Source: Aradus depressus (Eukaryota; Arthropoda; Insecta; Hemiptera; Aradidae). Taken from it: 64,000 bases of DNA. Positions 51,201 to 62,600 of the stretch are shown piece by piece (within the stretch, counting starts at the first letter, position 1; each line of letters starts with the position of its first letter). The stretch covers positions 24,140,051-24,204,050 of the forward strand of contig OY759218.1 of assembly GCA_963662175.1 (NCBI GenBank), given 5' to 3'. Under the pieces are notes generated by a model that was given only the letters and a program-made list of their open reading frames with translations, searched no databases and was not told the DNA's origin. The position numbers and the translations under genes were made by a program.

Positions 51201-54200
51201 TTTCAGCCAAATTGACCAAAAGTGCTTTGGTTTATTATAGTTCTCGTTTCAATTTATCAATTTAAACCATATTGAATTGAGAGGAGGGTTAACAAAAAAA
51301 CCAACGAGGGATAAGAGGGAGTCTACTGTATTTTAATAGCTCGAATTGGAATCATGTCGCCCATATGCAAACCCTGCTGTCATTAAAAAAAAAATCAATC
51401 CAACCTACAGGCTAGATCCAGGCCTAGGGAAATCAGGCCATATCCTATACTAACAATAAGTGATATACCCGGCGTTGCCCAGAAGTAACGTTTCGTCATT
51501 AATTTTTTTGTCTTTGTATTAAAACAGAGGGCTTATACTACTTAAGGGTTTAATAGCCCCCTCTTTGGTAAGTAGTCACGCCAACAAAACCAAGTCAAGT
51601 TCCATAAACATTTTGAGTTCAGATCGAAATGTCAAGAACTCAGGAATATGATATGTTTGAACTGTCCTTGCCATGTGTCCTGCTTGTATGTTGCTAAAAC
51701 AAATTCTAAAGCCTCCCTCTATAGCGGCCTTCCAAGAACGCTAAATAGTCTATGCGTTTCCTCGTTCATCCTTAACATCCCCTGAAAGTTTTTTGAAATT
51801 CAGATTGAACTGTGTCCCTTCCCTAAAATAATTCCATTGCCTTTGGAGAGAGACCGATTGATTAATTTATGCTGTGGAAGTACATACTGGTGACTCACTG
51901 ACTACTTTTTTCAATTGTTAATATTTTTTTATTTATTTTATTTTATTTTGTACCACTTGTGATGATACTGATCACATGTGGTCTGACTTGAATTAGATAT
52001 ATAAACAGTTATTGAATCTTAAAATAGGTTAGATTTGGTTAGGTTTTTATGACTCATGCCCGGGCTTTAACTACGAGGTCATTTCGCCTACTACCAGAGC
52101 GCTCTTTCGTCACTCTGGTGGACATGAGCCCGACTCTACTGTGGGAGTCCTAAATTATGCCTACCCTAAATTTTTATTCACCTAGGGCAGGGGTCTTTAA
52201 CGAGTACCTGACATAGTACAGGCTCGGGACCCCCCCACCCGCCCGACAAGAAGAAGAAATTTCCGAAGCCGATGTCTTTAGGGAGACTCGGGCTCTGGTG
52301 AGGTCGCCGATGGGCCGAAATGGCCACAGGGACGGCAGAGAGGCGGACGTAGAGGAAACACGAGAAGACCCCGTGGGCAGGAGAGTCCGGATGAGCCCGA
52401 AAGATGAGACCCCTGAACAGGGGGACCGCCCCAGGAACCCCCTGGATGAGGCCTACGCCATTCAAGTGGAGGTCTTGGCCAGCCTTCAAAAAAGTAATGC
52501 GAATATCGCGGACAAGGGGCGGGCAAGCAAGGGGATTGCCCGCCTCCTTGTCCTGATGTCGCCAGCGCTGGAGGTGGCCGAGGCCAAAGTCAGGATGGCG
52601 GAGCGGATCGCGGGCGGGCTGGCTGAGGCGGTGGCGACTACGGTCGCCGCTAGCTTGGCCGGGCCCCCCCAGCGACCCCCGTCCAGGGGTCCAGTGGACC
52701 CCCCCCCCACCACCCCCCCCCTGCACAGGTCGCCGCTAACAGTTGCAGCGAAGAAGAGAGGAGCGGTGAAGAAAGCGACGCCTTGCGCAGCGGCCCCCTC
52801 CCTCCCCGCTCCTGGCCCGGGAGAGGTCCAGGCGACGAAGCTTCCAGGCGACGTTCCCCTCCCCCACGAAAACCCCTCTAAACCCACCAAGGCCCCCCGT
52901 GCCCCCCCTTCAGTGCCCAGTCGAAGGGTGGAAGTGAGAGCGACCTCTTCCCCGTCCTCACCCCCCCGCCCCCCCTCACCGATGACGAGTATCCTGCGGC
53001 TGCTTCGTGGACGACGGTGGCGAGGAAGAAGAGAGGGAAGATGACGCCTGCCGTTCGACCTCCAGCAGCAGCACCTGCAACGGTGGCAACCCCCCCGGGA
53101 CGAGAACCGCCCCCTCCCACCAAGAGAAAGGAGGATGTCCTCAGACAGCTCGCCACAGCTGGGGAAAACCAGAATCGACCGAAGACGTTTCTGGCTGTGA
53201 TTGAGCTGTCCAACAAAGAGGACAAACGACCCCTCGCCGATGCGATGGATCAGGTGACGCCGGGAGAACTCGGAATCACCATGAAATGCAGCAGACCCGC
53301 CAGGAGGGGGGGAATTCTCCTGGAGGTGTCCTCGGCTGAGGAGCTGGCTGCGCTAACGTCCAACGCCCGACTCCAGGAGTTGGGCTTGCGGGCGGAGGCG
53401 CTACACAGAAGACGACCGCGCTTAGCGGTCCTTGATGTGCCAGCCGGCTGGTCGGCCGGGGACCTCACCAGGAGGTTCCAAGCTCAGTACCCCGCCCTCT
53501 CACCCATTGTTCCCATCTATAGAAGGGGCCCCCCTGGCAGACCAACGGTGCGCTGGGTGGTTGAGGCCACCCCTGCCACCCGACGGGCCCTCATTGCCAC
53601 CGGCAGGATCACCCTAGGGTGGTTCACTTGTGTCGTGCGGGACACCCTCGATGTAACCAGGTGTACGAAGTGCCATGGCTTCGGCCATCCAGAGAAGTGG
53701 TGCCCAGCAAAGGAGAAGGTATGTGTCTGGTGTGCACATGCAGGGCATGACAGCTCCAGCTGCAGCAAGAAAGCGATGCCGCCGAAGTGTTGCAACTGCG
53801 GCAGCCGAAAACCGGGTGTGCCCCACAGCGCTGATAGCGCCACTTGCCCGTCATATATCCGCGCGCTTGAGAAGCTGGCCTCGCGCACGGACTATGGCGG
53901 GTAGAGTTAGGGCACATGCGGGTATTCACGTTGTCCAGCTCAACATGAATAGGCGCAAGAGAGTGGCGGACGAGCTGCGTGAACTGGTGTATGCTGAGTC
54001 CGTCCAACTCCTGGCTCTACAGGAACCCTACTGCGTAGGAAATCGCGTGGCAGGCCTTGGTATAGGCCACAGAATAATAACTGGCGCACGGAACAACGAA
54101 CGGCCAATGGCCGCAATCGTTGTGACCGGCCCCCAGGTAGATGTGATGGCGCTTCACCATCTCTCCGCCAGCCACATTGCTGTGGACTGCATCAGGCACG

Positions 54201-57200
54201 CCAACGTCGATTGCTATGTGATCAGCGGATATTTCCCGCCGTCTGAGCGCATAGACCTGCAGTTGGGCCACTTGGATCATGTGTTGGGCGAGCTGGCGGG
54301 GCGCCAAATCATAGTCATGGCGGACGCCAATGCCTGGTCTGTCTCCTGGGGGTCGGTTCGCACCAACCGCCGGGGTGACAGACTAATGGAGTTGATCGCC
54401 CGCCATGATCTGTGTATAGTCAATGATCAGCATTGTCCGCCCACTTTTCATGCCCCCCAAGGAGAATCGCACATCGACGTCACGTTGGTTTCGGGAGAAC
54501 TATACAGGGCTGTCGATGGCTGGAGTGTCCGGGGAATTACGTCTAGTGACCATGACGTCCTGGACGTGAGTCTCTTCGATGCCCAGCTAGCGGCGGTCAG
54601 GCCTAGGGATCCTCGCTTTGCTACTCGCAAAGCGATACCGGAAGCCTTCGTGGCCGCCGCTGCTGCCTACTCCTGTGACGAGGACTGGGAAGGTCTCAGG
54701 GGCTCCGATCCGATCGACCAGATTGAGGAGGGCGTCGAATGGCTCAGTAGTGTCCTGCTGAGGGCTGCCGACGAGACCATTCCCAAGAAGGTCGACCGGC
54801 TGAGGAAAGTCCCCTGGTGGAATGAGAACCCCACCCTCGCCAAGAGGGCAGTTTATCGTGCCAGGAGGCGGTACCAGCGGTGCCGCGATCAATTCCATCG
54901 GGTAATTCGCAGGGAGGAGTACCGACAGCTCAGCGAAGCCTACGGTCGAGGTATCGAAGCCGCCGAGAGAACAAGCTGGAGGAAATTCGTTGAGGACGAG
55001 TCTAGCAAAAACCCGTGGGGGATTCCCTATCGGGTCGCCACTGGGAGGCCCCGGTGGCTTCGATCAGGGATGGCATGCAACATGCCATGTCCCTGGAAGA
55101 GGCCGGCGAGACGTACCTAAGACAGGCCTTCCCGGAGGACGACCTGGCGGGGGATACACTCACCCAACGTAACATCAGGCGTGCAGCTCGTGACTTGCCG
55201 GACACGGAGGATGCTCCTGATTGGGATGATCTAGATCTAGCCCTGGTGATTGGGAGGCAGAAGAGTGGTGGCGCCCCTGGGAGTGATCTCATGGATGCGG
55301 CCATAATCAAGAAAGCCTACCCGGTCATTAAGTCAGATCTACTCTACCTTTACAATGCCTGCCTAAGACAAGGCCACTTCCCGAGTGCTTGGAAACGTGC
55401 CATGGTGTACACGTTTGTCAAGCCTGGAGATAGGGACCTTTCCTTGGCAAGCAGCTACAGACCAATCAGTCTTCTGTCTCTGTTTGGTAAGATCCTTGAA
55501 GGACTCGTCCTCGACAGAATTCGCACCCAGGTATACTCCTTCGTATCCCTTAGACAATATGGTTGCTTGAGGGGCAGGTCAACCGAGGACGCGTTGATAA
55601 CGCTAAGGTCGGATGTCGAGGGGAACAGTGGCAAATATTCCCTCAGTATCTTCTTCGACATCGCGGCGGCGTTCGATTGCGCCTGGTGGCCTGCCATCCT
55701 CAAGCGACTGCGTGCTATGGGACCGCCTAGGAATATATTTGGGCTGATTTCCAGCTTCCTTGACGGCCGTTCCGCGACTGTGAGTCAGTTGTATGCTAGC
55801 ACATCGGTGAACATCACCAGAGGATGTCCCCAGGGCTCGGTCTTAGGACCAACACTCTGGAACCTACTCTTTGATGGACTGCTCCGTGAACTCGAAAATC
55901 GTGAATACAAGGCTGTAGCCTATGTTGACGATCTCGTAGTCACGGTGCACGCCGATAGCCGGGCAGCTCTAACCCGCACAGCCCAGGCCGTCATCGACTT
56001 CGTCGACAGCTGGTGCTGCGCCAATAAGCTGGCCCTCTCAACCAGGAAGACTCAGGCCTTGCTGATGAGAGGGAGAACTGACGCCCGCCACCCCTTCTCC
56101 TTGAAGATCCAAGGGATGCGCGTCGAATTCCCGGAGACAGTCACATACCTGGGAGTGAGACTGGGTCCGGGCTTCAACGCGACTCCCCACGCTGTTGCCA
56201 TCAAAGATAGGATAAATGCTACTTTCAACGCTCTGAGCCGTCTAGCTCGCGCAACATGGGGCCTCGATTACTCAGCGTGTAGAACAATCTACACGGGGGT
56301 ATTCGAGGCGGTAGCTCGGAACGCGGCTGCAGGGTGGTGGTTTCGCCCCAACAAGCAGCGGAGGACGAGACTACTACAGGCCCAAAGGACCGCCCTCCTA
56401 AGGGTTACAAGGGCCTATCGTACTGTCTCCATGGCAGCGCTACAGGTGCTGGCGGGAGCTCCGCCCATAGACTTGGTCTTGGACGGGGCGGTCGCCTCGT
56501 ATTTCTGTAGACGCAACTTGCCCCTGAGAGCAGATATAGATGAGACCTTGCGCACTGCCCTGGAGGGCGAGCTACGTGGACAGAACAGACCAGAGCGTTG
56601 CAAGGACATTGTCCAAGACTGGACAATAAACAAGTGGCAACAGCGATGGTCACGCTCCTCCGATGGTCGAACGACGTACAAGTACTTTCCTGACGTCCGG
56701 GTCCGCCTGCGCTCCACTTGGGTACATCCTGATCACTGGACATCTCAGGTACTATCGGGTCATGGCGACTTCAACTCCAAACTCTTCTTCTTTAAGAGGA
56801 AAGATAGCCCGAACTGCTCGTGCAGCGGCATCGAGACTGCAGAACATGTGGTTCTTGATTGTCCGCTGTACGACGGGTCTAGGGTGGAGCTGATCCGCGA
56901 GACAGGATCGTATTTGGGATTGAGCCTGCCGGAGTTGATGACGGAGTCGAACTATCCGGCGTTCGGCCGGTTTGTCGCCTCCTGGCGGGAACAGAAGAAG
57001 GCCCTTTGACCCGGCACCGGGGAAGATTGACGGGCCAGGCCCGAGTTCTACCCCCGGCGACCGCGATGTAGAAGCAGCCCCACACCACCGATCCCGAGCT
57101 CTCTCGGCGCCGCTAGGCGACCGCAACACAAGGGGGTCTGAGAGCGCCGGTCTGCCCCGCAAGGGGCTAAGGGCTGCCTCTCCCAGACACCCATAGCAAC

Positions 57201-59590
57201 AATTTGGATGTAATAAAGATACAATACAGAATTCCACTCCCTCTTCCCCGACGATATAGCCGGGCCGGGTGATTTACCGGTGCACCCGAAAAAAAAAAAA
57301 AATGTTCACCTGAAGGATGGGTTGAAGAGATGATCGGCTTGGCGTCTTTGTACCAGGTGAGGAAAGGAGCCTTTCCTCCAGAGACAAGGCAGCTCATCTC
57401 GACCGGCTTCCCCACGTCGACCACCACTTCCCGGCCAGGGACCAGGCTCACCGACAGAGGGATACCAATCTGGCAAAACAGAAAACATAAGGTGAAATAT
57501 ATTACAAAAATCCCTGCATATATTTGAAAAGTATTGCAATAAATGGAAATTAAAATAAAATCATTCAAACACTTTTATAAATGATGTATACCTAGGGACT
57601 TAAGCATCCAATGCTCTTATTCCTTCCCTGTTACTCTTATCTAGGGAGACATAAATGTTGTCTACCCAGGTTTAGTTATCTAAGGTTATAATAAAACATT
57701 TATTTCTGTTAAACCATAACATGGCAATAGAGCACATCATAAAAATGTGTGCAAGTATACACATAATGTATGGTAGGGAGTCTTTAACGAGTATCTGACA
57801 TCGCATTCGAAGCCATTGCTTAACCTTAACGTCCCATCCGAAGAACGGCGTGCTCAAGGTTTTAACCTTCCCGATAAAAAATCTAAGAGCCTTGGCCGGG
57901 CATCGAACCCGCGATCTTGGTCTCAGTAGGCTAGCATGCTTCCTCTGAACTACCGGGGCCCTCAGATCAGAAAACTTTAAGAAAAGTCATTCATGAATTG
58001 AAAGCCATTAGAGTAAAAGCCACACTTTAATTGCCTGTTTGCCACCTAATAACTCAAAAATGGTTGATTGCATATTCAAGAAACTTTCAGGGTATTTCAA
58101 GCGAGGCCTCACACAGAAAAGAGGTTATGTAGCATCTCGAAATGTTAAACAAGAAGGGGGCACATAAAATGATAGCTAGCTTTTCAACGGTTGATTGGAT
58201 TTTCATAAAATATCACAACTAGCAATAACCCAGATTGGAAAATAGCGAAGGGCAGTTGGGAGGAGGGGGGAGGGGGGAACATTAAATTGTACTATTTTAT
58301 TGTTGTAAGGGTGGGTTTACGGTAGTGCTAGGGGAAGTTATATAATCGATCAAAAATTCATTGATGAATTTTCAACAGAATTTCATGTTTTCCGCCCTCC
58401 TGATTCTAAAAATGAAAAAAGTAGTGGGTATGCGTGTCTGTTAACACGATAACTCCCGACAAAATGAATGTATCAACACGAACTTTTATGTGGAGGCTTA
58501 ACACAAAAACCTATAATAACTGCCATTCTAGTGAACGCATTGACACAAAATTCATAAGTAATGCAAAGCCCTCTTAGGACGACACCTATTAATTTTCAGC
58601 GGAAGGGGAGGGGACAGAGAAGAGAGGCTCGACTGAAATACCATAATAACTGCCGATGTAATGAATTTATCGACACAAAATTCAGTATGATTCCGAAGTC
58701 ACTATGTAGGTAAGTCAAATATTTCGTTTTAGCCCAAACGGTCGATTGGTTTTGGAGGGAGAGAGAAAACGTAATTGATTAATTCTTACTGGGGAAGTAG
58801 ATAGCCGGTGATTCACTTACATTTTTATCATTTGTTCGGTCTATCTAACATAATGTTACTAACCTGCTTATAGTTACTAACTGGGCAACCTCCTAGTACA
58901 TGATTAATATGTTCGAGAGAGCTCAGTGTTACCATGCATTTAAATATACTTATTACATCTCCTTTACACTAAATTCTATTTACAACACATATAAACTACA
59001 TAAGAAGTATATACATATATATATACATGCATTGAGAAGTGCAAGAAATAGAAATGATTAGCAAAGTCTATCATATATATAAAGCTGAAAATGTCTGTGC
59101 GTTGTACCGCTATAACTCACGAACGGCTTGATGGATTTGATTAATTTTTTTTTAAATTTGTTCGTCATCGTCTGTGGAAGGGTATAGGCGTATTAGTACC
59201 TCTATATCTGGTCCATCCCAGCATCCACCCACGCAATCTTTGTAACTCAATAACCACTGCAATGATTAATGAGGAATCTTTTTGAATAGATAAGTTTTAT
59301 CTACCGGAAGGTTAAGGTCTATTTTTTAATCAACCCCTGGTCCATCCCAGCATCCACTCATGCAATCTTTGTAACTCGAAAACCATTGCAACGATTAATG
59401 AGAAATCTTTTTGAATAAATTAGTTTTAGCTCCAAAGCTAGCGTTACTACAGTTGAAGGACTATAAGCCTTATTCCGAATGAATAATTGAAAATTATAAC
59501 ATCATGAATGTACTGTCGAGGAACTGAATAGTCTTATAGGAGATATTGGGAGAAAAGTCAAAGTTCCCCGGGCAACGCCGGGTATTACTG

Positions 59591-59632
<42 letters not shown>

Positions 59633-62600
59633 TATAAATAATGAATGGAGTGTTACGTTGAGGGCGATGGTCTTGCTCTGTTGTCCAGCGCTGTTGTTGG
59701 CGATACAGACCCAGAGTCCGGAGTCAGTCAACTCGGCCCGATCCAGGATGAGTGCCTCCCCGACAGACATCACTCGGCCTCCTACCTCCACTGCTTTCCC
59801 GTTCTCCTTCCTCCATCTGGAAAATACACAATATCATGTCACCTTCACATTAAATAAATCTAGCAGTGATGTGGGCAAATATTTGTGAGCACACTTCGAA
59901 CACTACAGCGCTGGAATGTACTAGGATTTGTACTTATGGCTACGCGTTTAATAATAATAATAATAATGAAAAACCATAACTTGTTATCTAGTTGTTTATA
60001 CTACCAATACCAAGTCCTTCATGTCCAGTCTCCCAGTTTCCTTAACGAATCTGAGAATGCTCCCGTGGTCCAATCTTCTAACATCCTGCTCTATGATTAT
60101 ATCTTTACCAAAAATAAGGTTTCTCGTCCGAGCATATGCTCAGGAAATGAGCCGCCGTCTCATCTTCTTCACATCGGTTACAGGTGAGACTGTTCATGAC
60201 TCCTGCAGTCTGTAGGTGTCTATTGAACGGACCGTGTCTTGCGTTAGCCCCAGTATAGAATGGCCGTGTAAAAACAAGCTTATTACAGAGAAAATGTGTA
60301 CTGCGGCTCAGCTCACTGTTTAATTCTTTAGGTAACTTAATTAATACCTCACTTTGTTTTTAATAAATAAAACTATATAATATATTATTTTTCAATTTCT
60401 TGTAGTGTATCCCATTTTGCCGCCCTGTGCAAATTCATGTGTTGCACAGTCGGTGTAATTGGCCCTGTTTATGAGGAGTGGACAACTTACGTATAGACGG
60501 GGGCCGGGCTGCCTTGGGCAAAGCAAGGCAGAATCACCGTGTCTTCCTTCTTAGCATTAATTGTGTTCGGAGAATGGAGAATCTTTGGGGGAATGTTGTC
60601 AATGGAATCTGCAACAGTTGATATGGTATCAGTTCATAATAACATGAGTGAAAAAACAAAAATGTTTGTTTAGTGTTCTGGCTTTTCTTTTCATATTCCC
60701 CACCATAGGAAGTATATATTTTTTGTTTTAGATGTCAGCTTAACCCCCATTTTCGGGGCGGAAAGAAGCAGAACTAGATCCAGTCACTTTTTGTGAATGT
60801 GCTTACAAAAACTACTGATCAGATTAAGGTGAAATTCAACATTATCTTTCAGCAAATTGTGTTACAACCTCGTATTTCACAAAAATAGAAAATGAGGTTT
60901 TTATAAATTCTGTTGAAGGAAGCCACGATGCATCTTCTGTTGAAACTTCGAATAAAAATTAAAAAAAAAATACAAAAAGATAAAAAATGTCTCCTATGTC
61001 ATCTGTCGTAATTTCTTTTGCATTAACTCCGAAATATTACTTATTTAGTTATTATGACTAATGCCCGGACTTTAAGTACGAGGTCATATCGCCAACTACC
61101 AGAGCGCACTTTCATCGCTTATGAGCCCGACTGGAGTTCGAAAGTTTGCCTACCCAGGTTTATTCACCTAGGGTACGGATCTTTAACGAGTACCTGTCAT
61201 CGTACTGGCTCGGGACCATCGCTTAATGTCCCATCCAGAGGATGGCATGTTCAAGGTTCTTTTCCTCTCCCAGATAAAAAACCTAAGGGCCGCGATCGGG
61301 TTTCGAACCCGCAATCTTGAGCTCAGTAGGCTAGCAAAGTGAACTCGTATGTCAATTTCCCTAGGTAATAAAGAAAAATATAATTTACTTTACTTTCCCG
61401 GGCGCTACGCTCCTTGTAGAACCTGGGCCTCCGCTTAAAAAATATAATATTCGATACTTTTATCATAACCAGAGGCGGATTTAAGTTAGATTGCGCTCTA
61501 GGCCCATTCGCTTTGGCGCCCTGTTTGTTGTGTGTATGCTTGATGTAATAAAAAATATGATAAAAATATGAAAAATACATTTTATTCTTTCATTTTTTAA
61601 CATAACATTATTAATAAAATACTCAAATAAAACAATAAATGATATTTGTATAATGGATTAAATAACTTTTTTTCTTTTTGCTTTGGCTCGTGCGAAAACA
61701 TGATATCATAATCAATTTCTTGCACCAACTGATGGACAATAATGCAAGTGCATTAAGTCTGTCTTGATCCATACTTGCATGCAAATAATTTTTTTCTACT
61801 CTTTTTAACGTGGAAAATTATCGTTCTCCAGAACAATTCGTTGAGGGAATACTTAAATAAATGCGTAAAGCAATATCTATGTTAGGATAAATCTCGCAAA
61901 GATCACGTGAAAGCAACAGAGCACTTATGTTTGATGCAGAACGTATACCCTCATTTTCTCTGTCTAATAGCTGGGCCTCGCGGGCCTAAGCCTAAATTCG
62001 TCGCTGATCATAACTTCAATTTATATATTATCCTATCAAAATAGTAAAACAAAACTAGTGAAGTTTAATATTTTTGAGTATTCTTTGGACAGCAAATCTG
62101 TTCCCTGCAGCAATGCGTGCTCTTATTTCGTGGTTAACGTCATTACCTTCTGTGATCAGAGCCCCAAGATATTTGAATATCCTGACTACTGGAAATTGGT
62201 GCTCATTGATAGACATTACTTCAGGAGCGTCTCGCACAGGGTTCCGTGAGGTGTTCATGTACACAGTTTATCTACATTCAAATGAAGATCACGTTTCTCT
62301 GCTTCTCCTCCGAACTCCTATGGAGCCCCGGGCAATGCTGCTAGAGTTTTTTAATAAAGAGATATGCGCGAAATTGCGGTAACCTTGAAAATAATGTTTT
62401 TCAAAAAATACGGGGGGCTTCAAATGAAATTAATTGAAGAGCTTAGCATGAATCTAAATTTAATTTACAGGCATTTTCAAAATGGCGACCCTCAGTCTCA
62501 AAAGTATTCCGTACGTCCTAGCGATTCCGCTGACCAACTAATACATGCTGTTATTTGATATTATTTTCATAAAATTGATAAGTAAAAATGCAAACCGAGT

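Larger units (their letters stand above)
52229..57302 (+). mobile_element. near full-length R1-clade LINE
   Basis: This GC-rich, 5.07-kb non-LTR retrotransposon lies in the intron between the two Ig4 exons, antisense to the gene. It has a C-rich 5' start, ORF1 (gag, three zinc knuckles), ORF2 (AP-type endonuclease, reverse transcriptase with YVDD, C-terminal CCHC), a 280-base 3' UTR and a 14-A tail (57289-57302). ORF2 without RNase H and this zinc-knuckle layout place it in the R1 clade. It is not in rDNA, unlike R1 itself. I see no target-site duplication: the 5' side is a truncated SINE and the 3' side is TGTTCACCTGAAGG. One frame break in each ORF suggests this copy is inactive. Confidence 0.92.

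Noticed and set aside
52178..52890. Long minus-strand open frames opposite LINE ORF1 (for example 52178-52726 and 52486-52890).
   Set aside because: They are shadows of the GC-rich gag region on the other strand and carry no known domain.
56752..57237. 161-residue minus-strand open frame over the LINE 3' end.
   Set aside because: It overlaps the real RT C-terminus in antisense and has no family resemblance.
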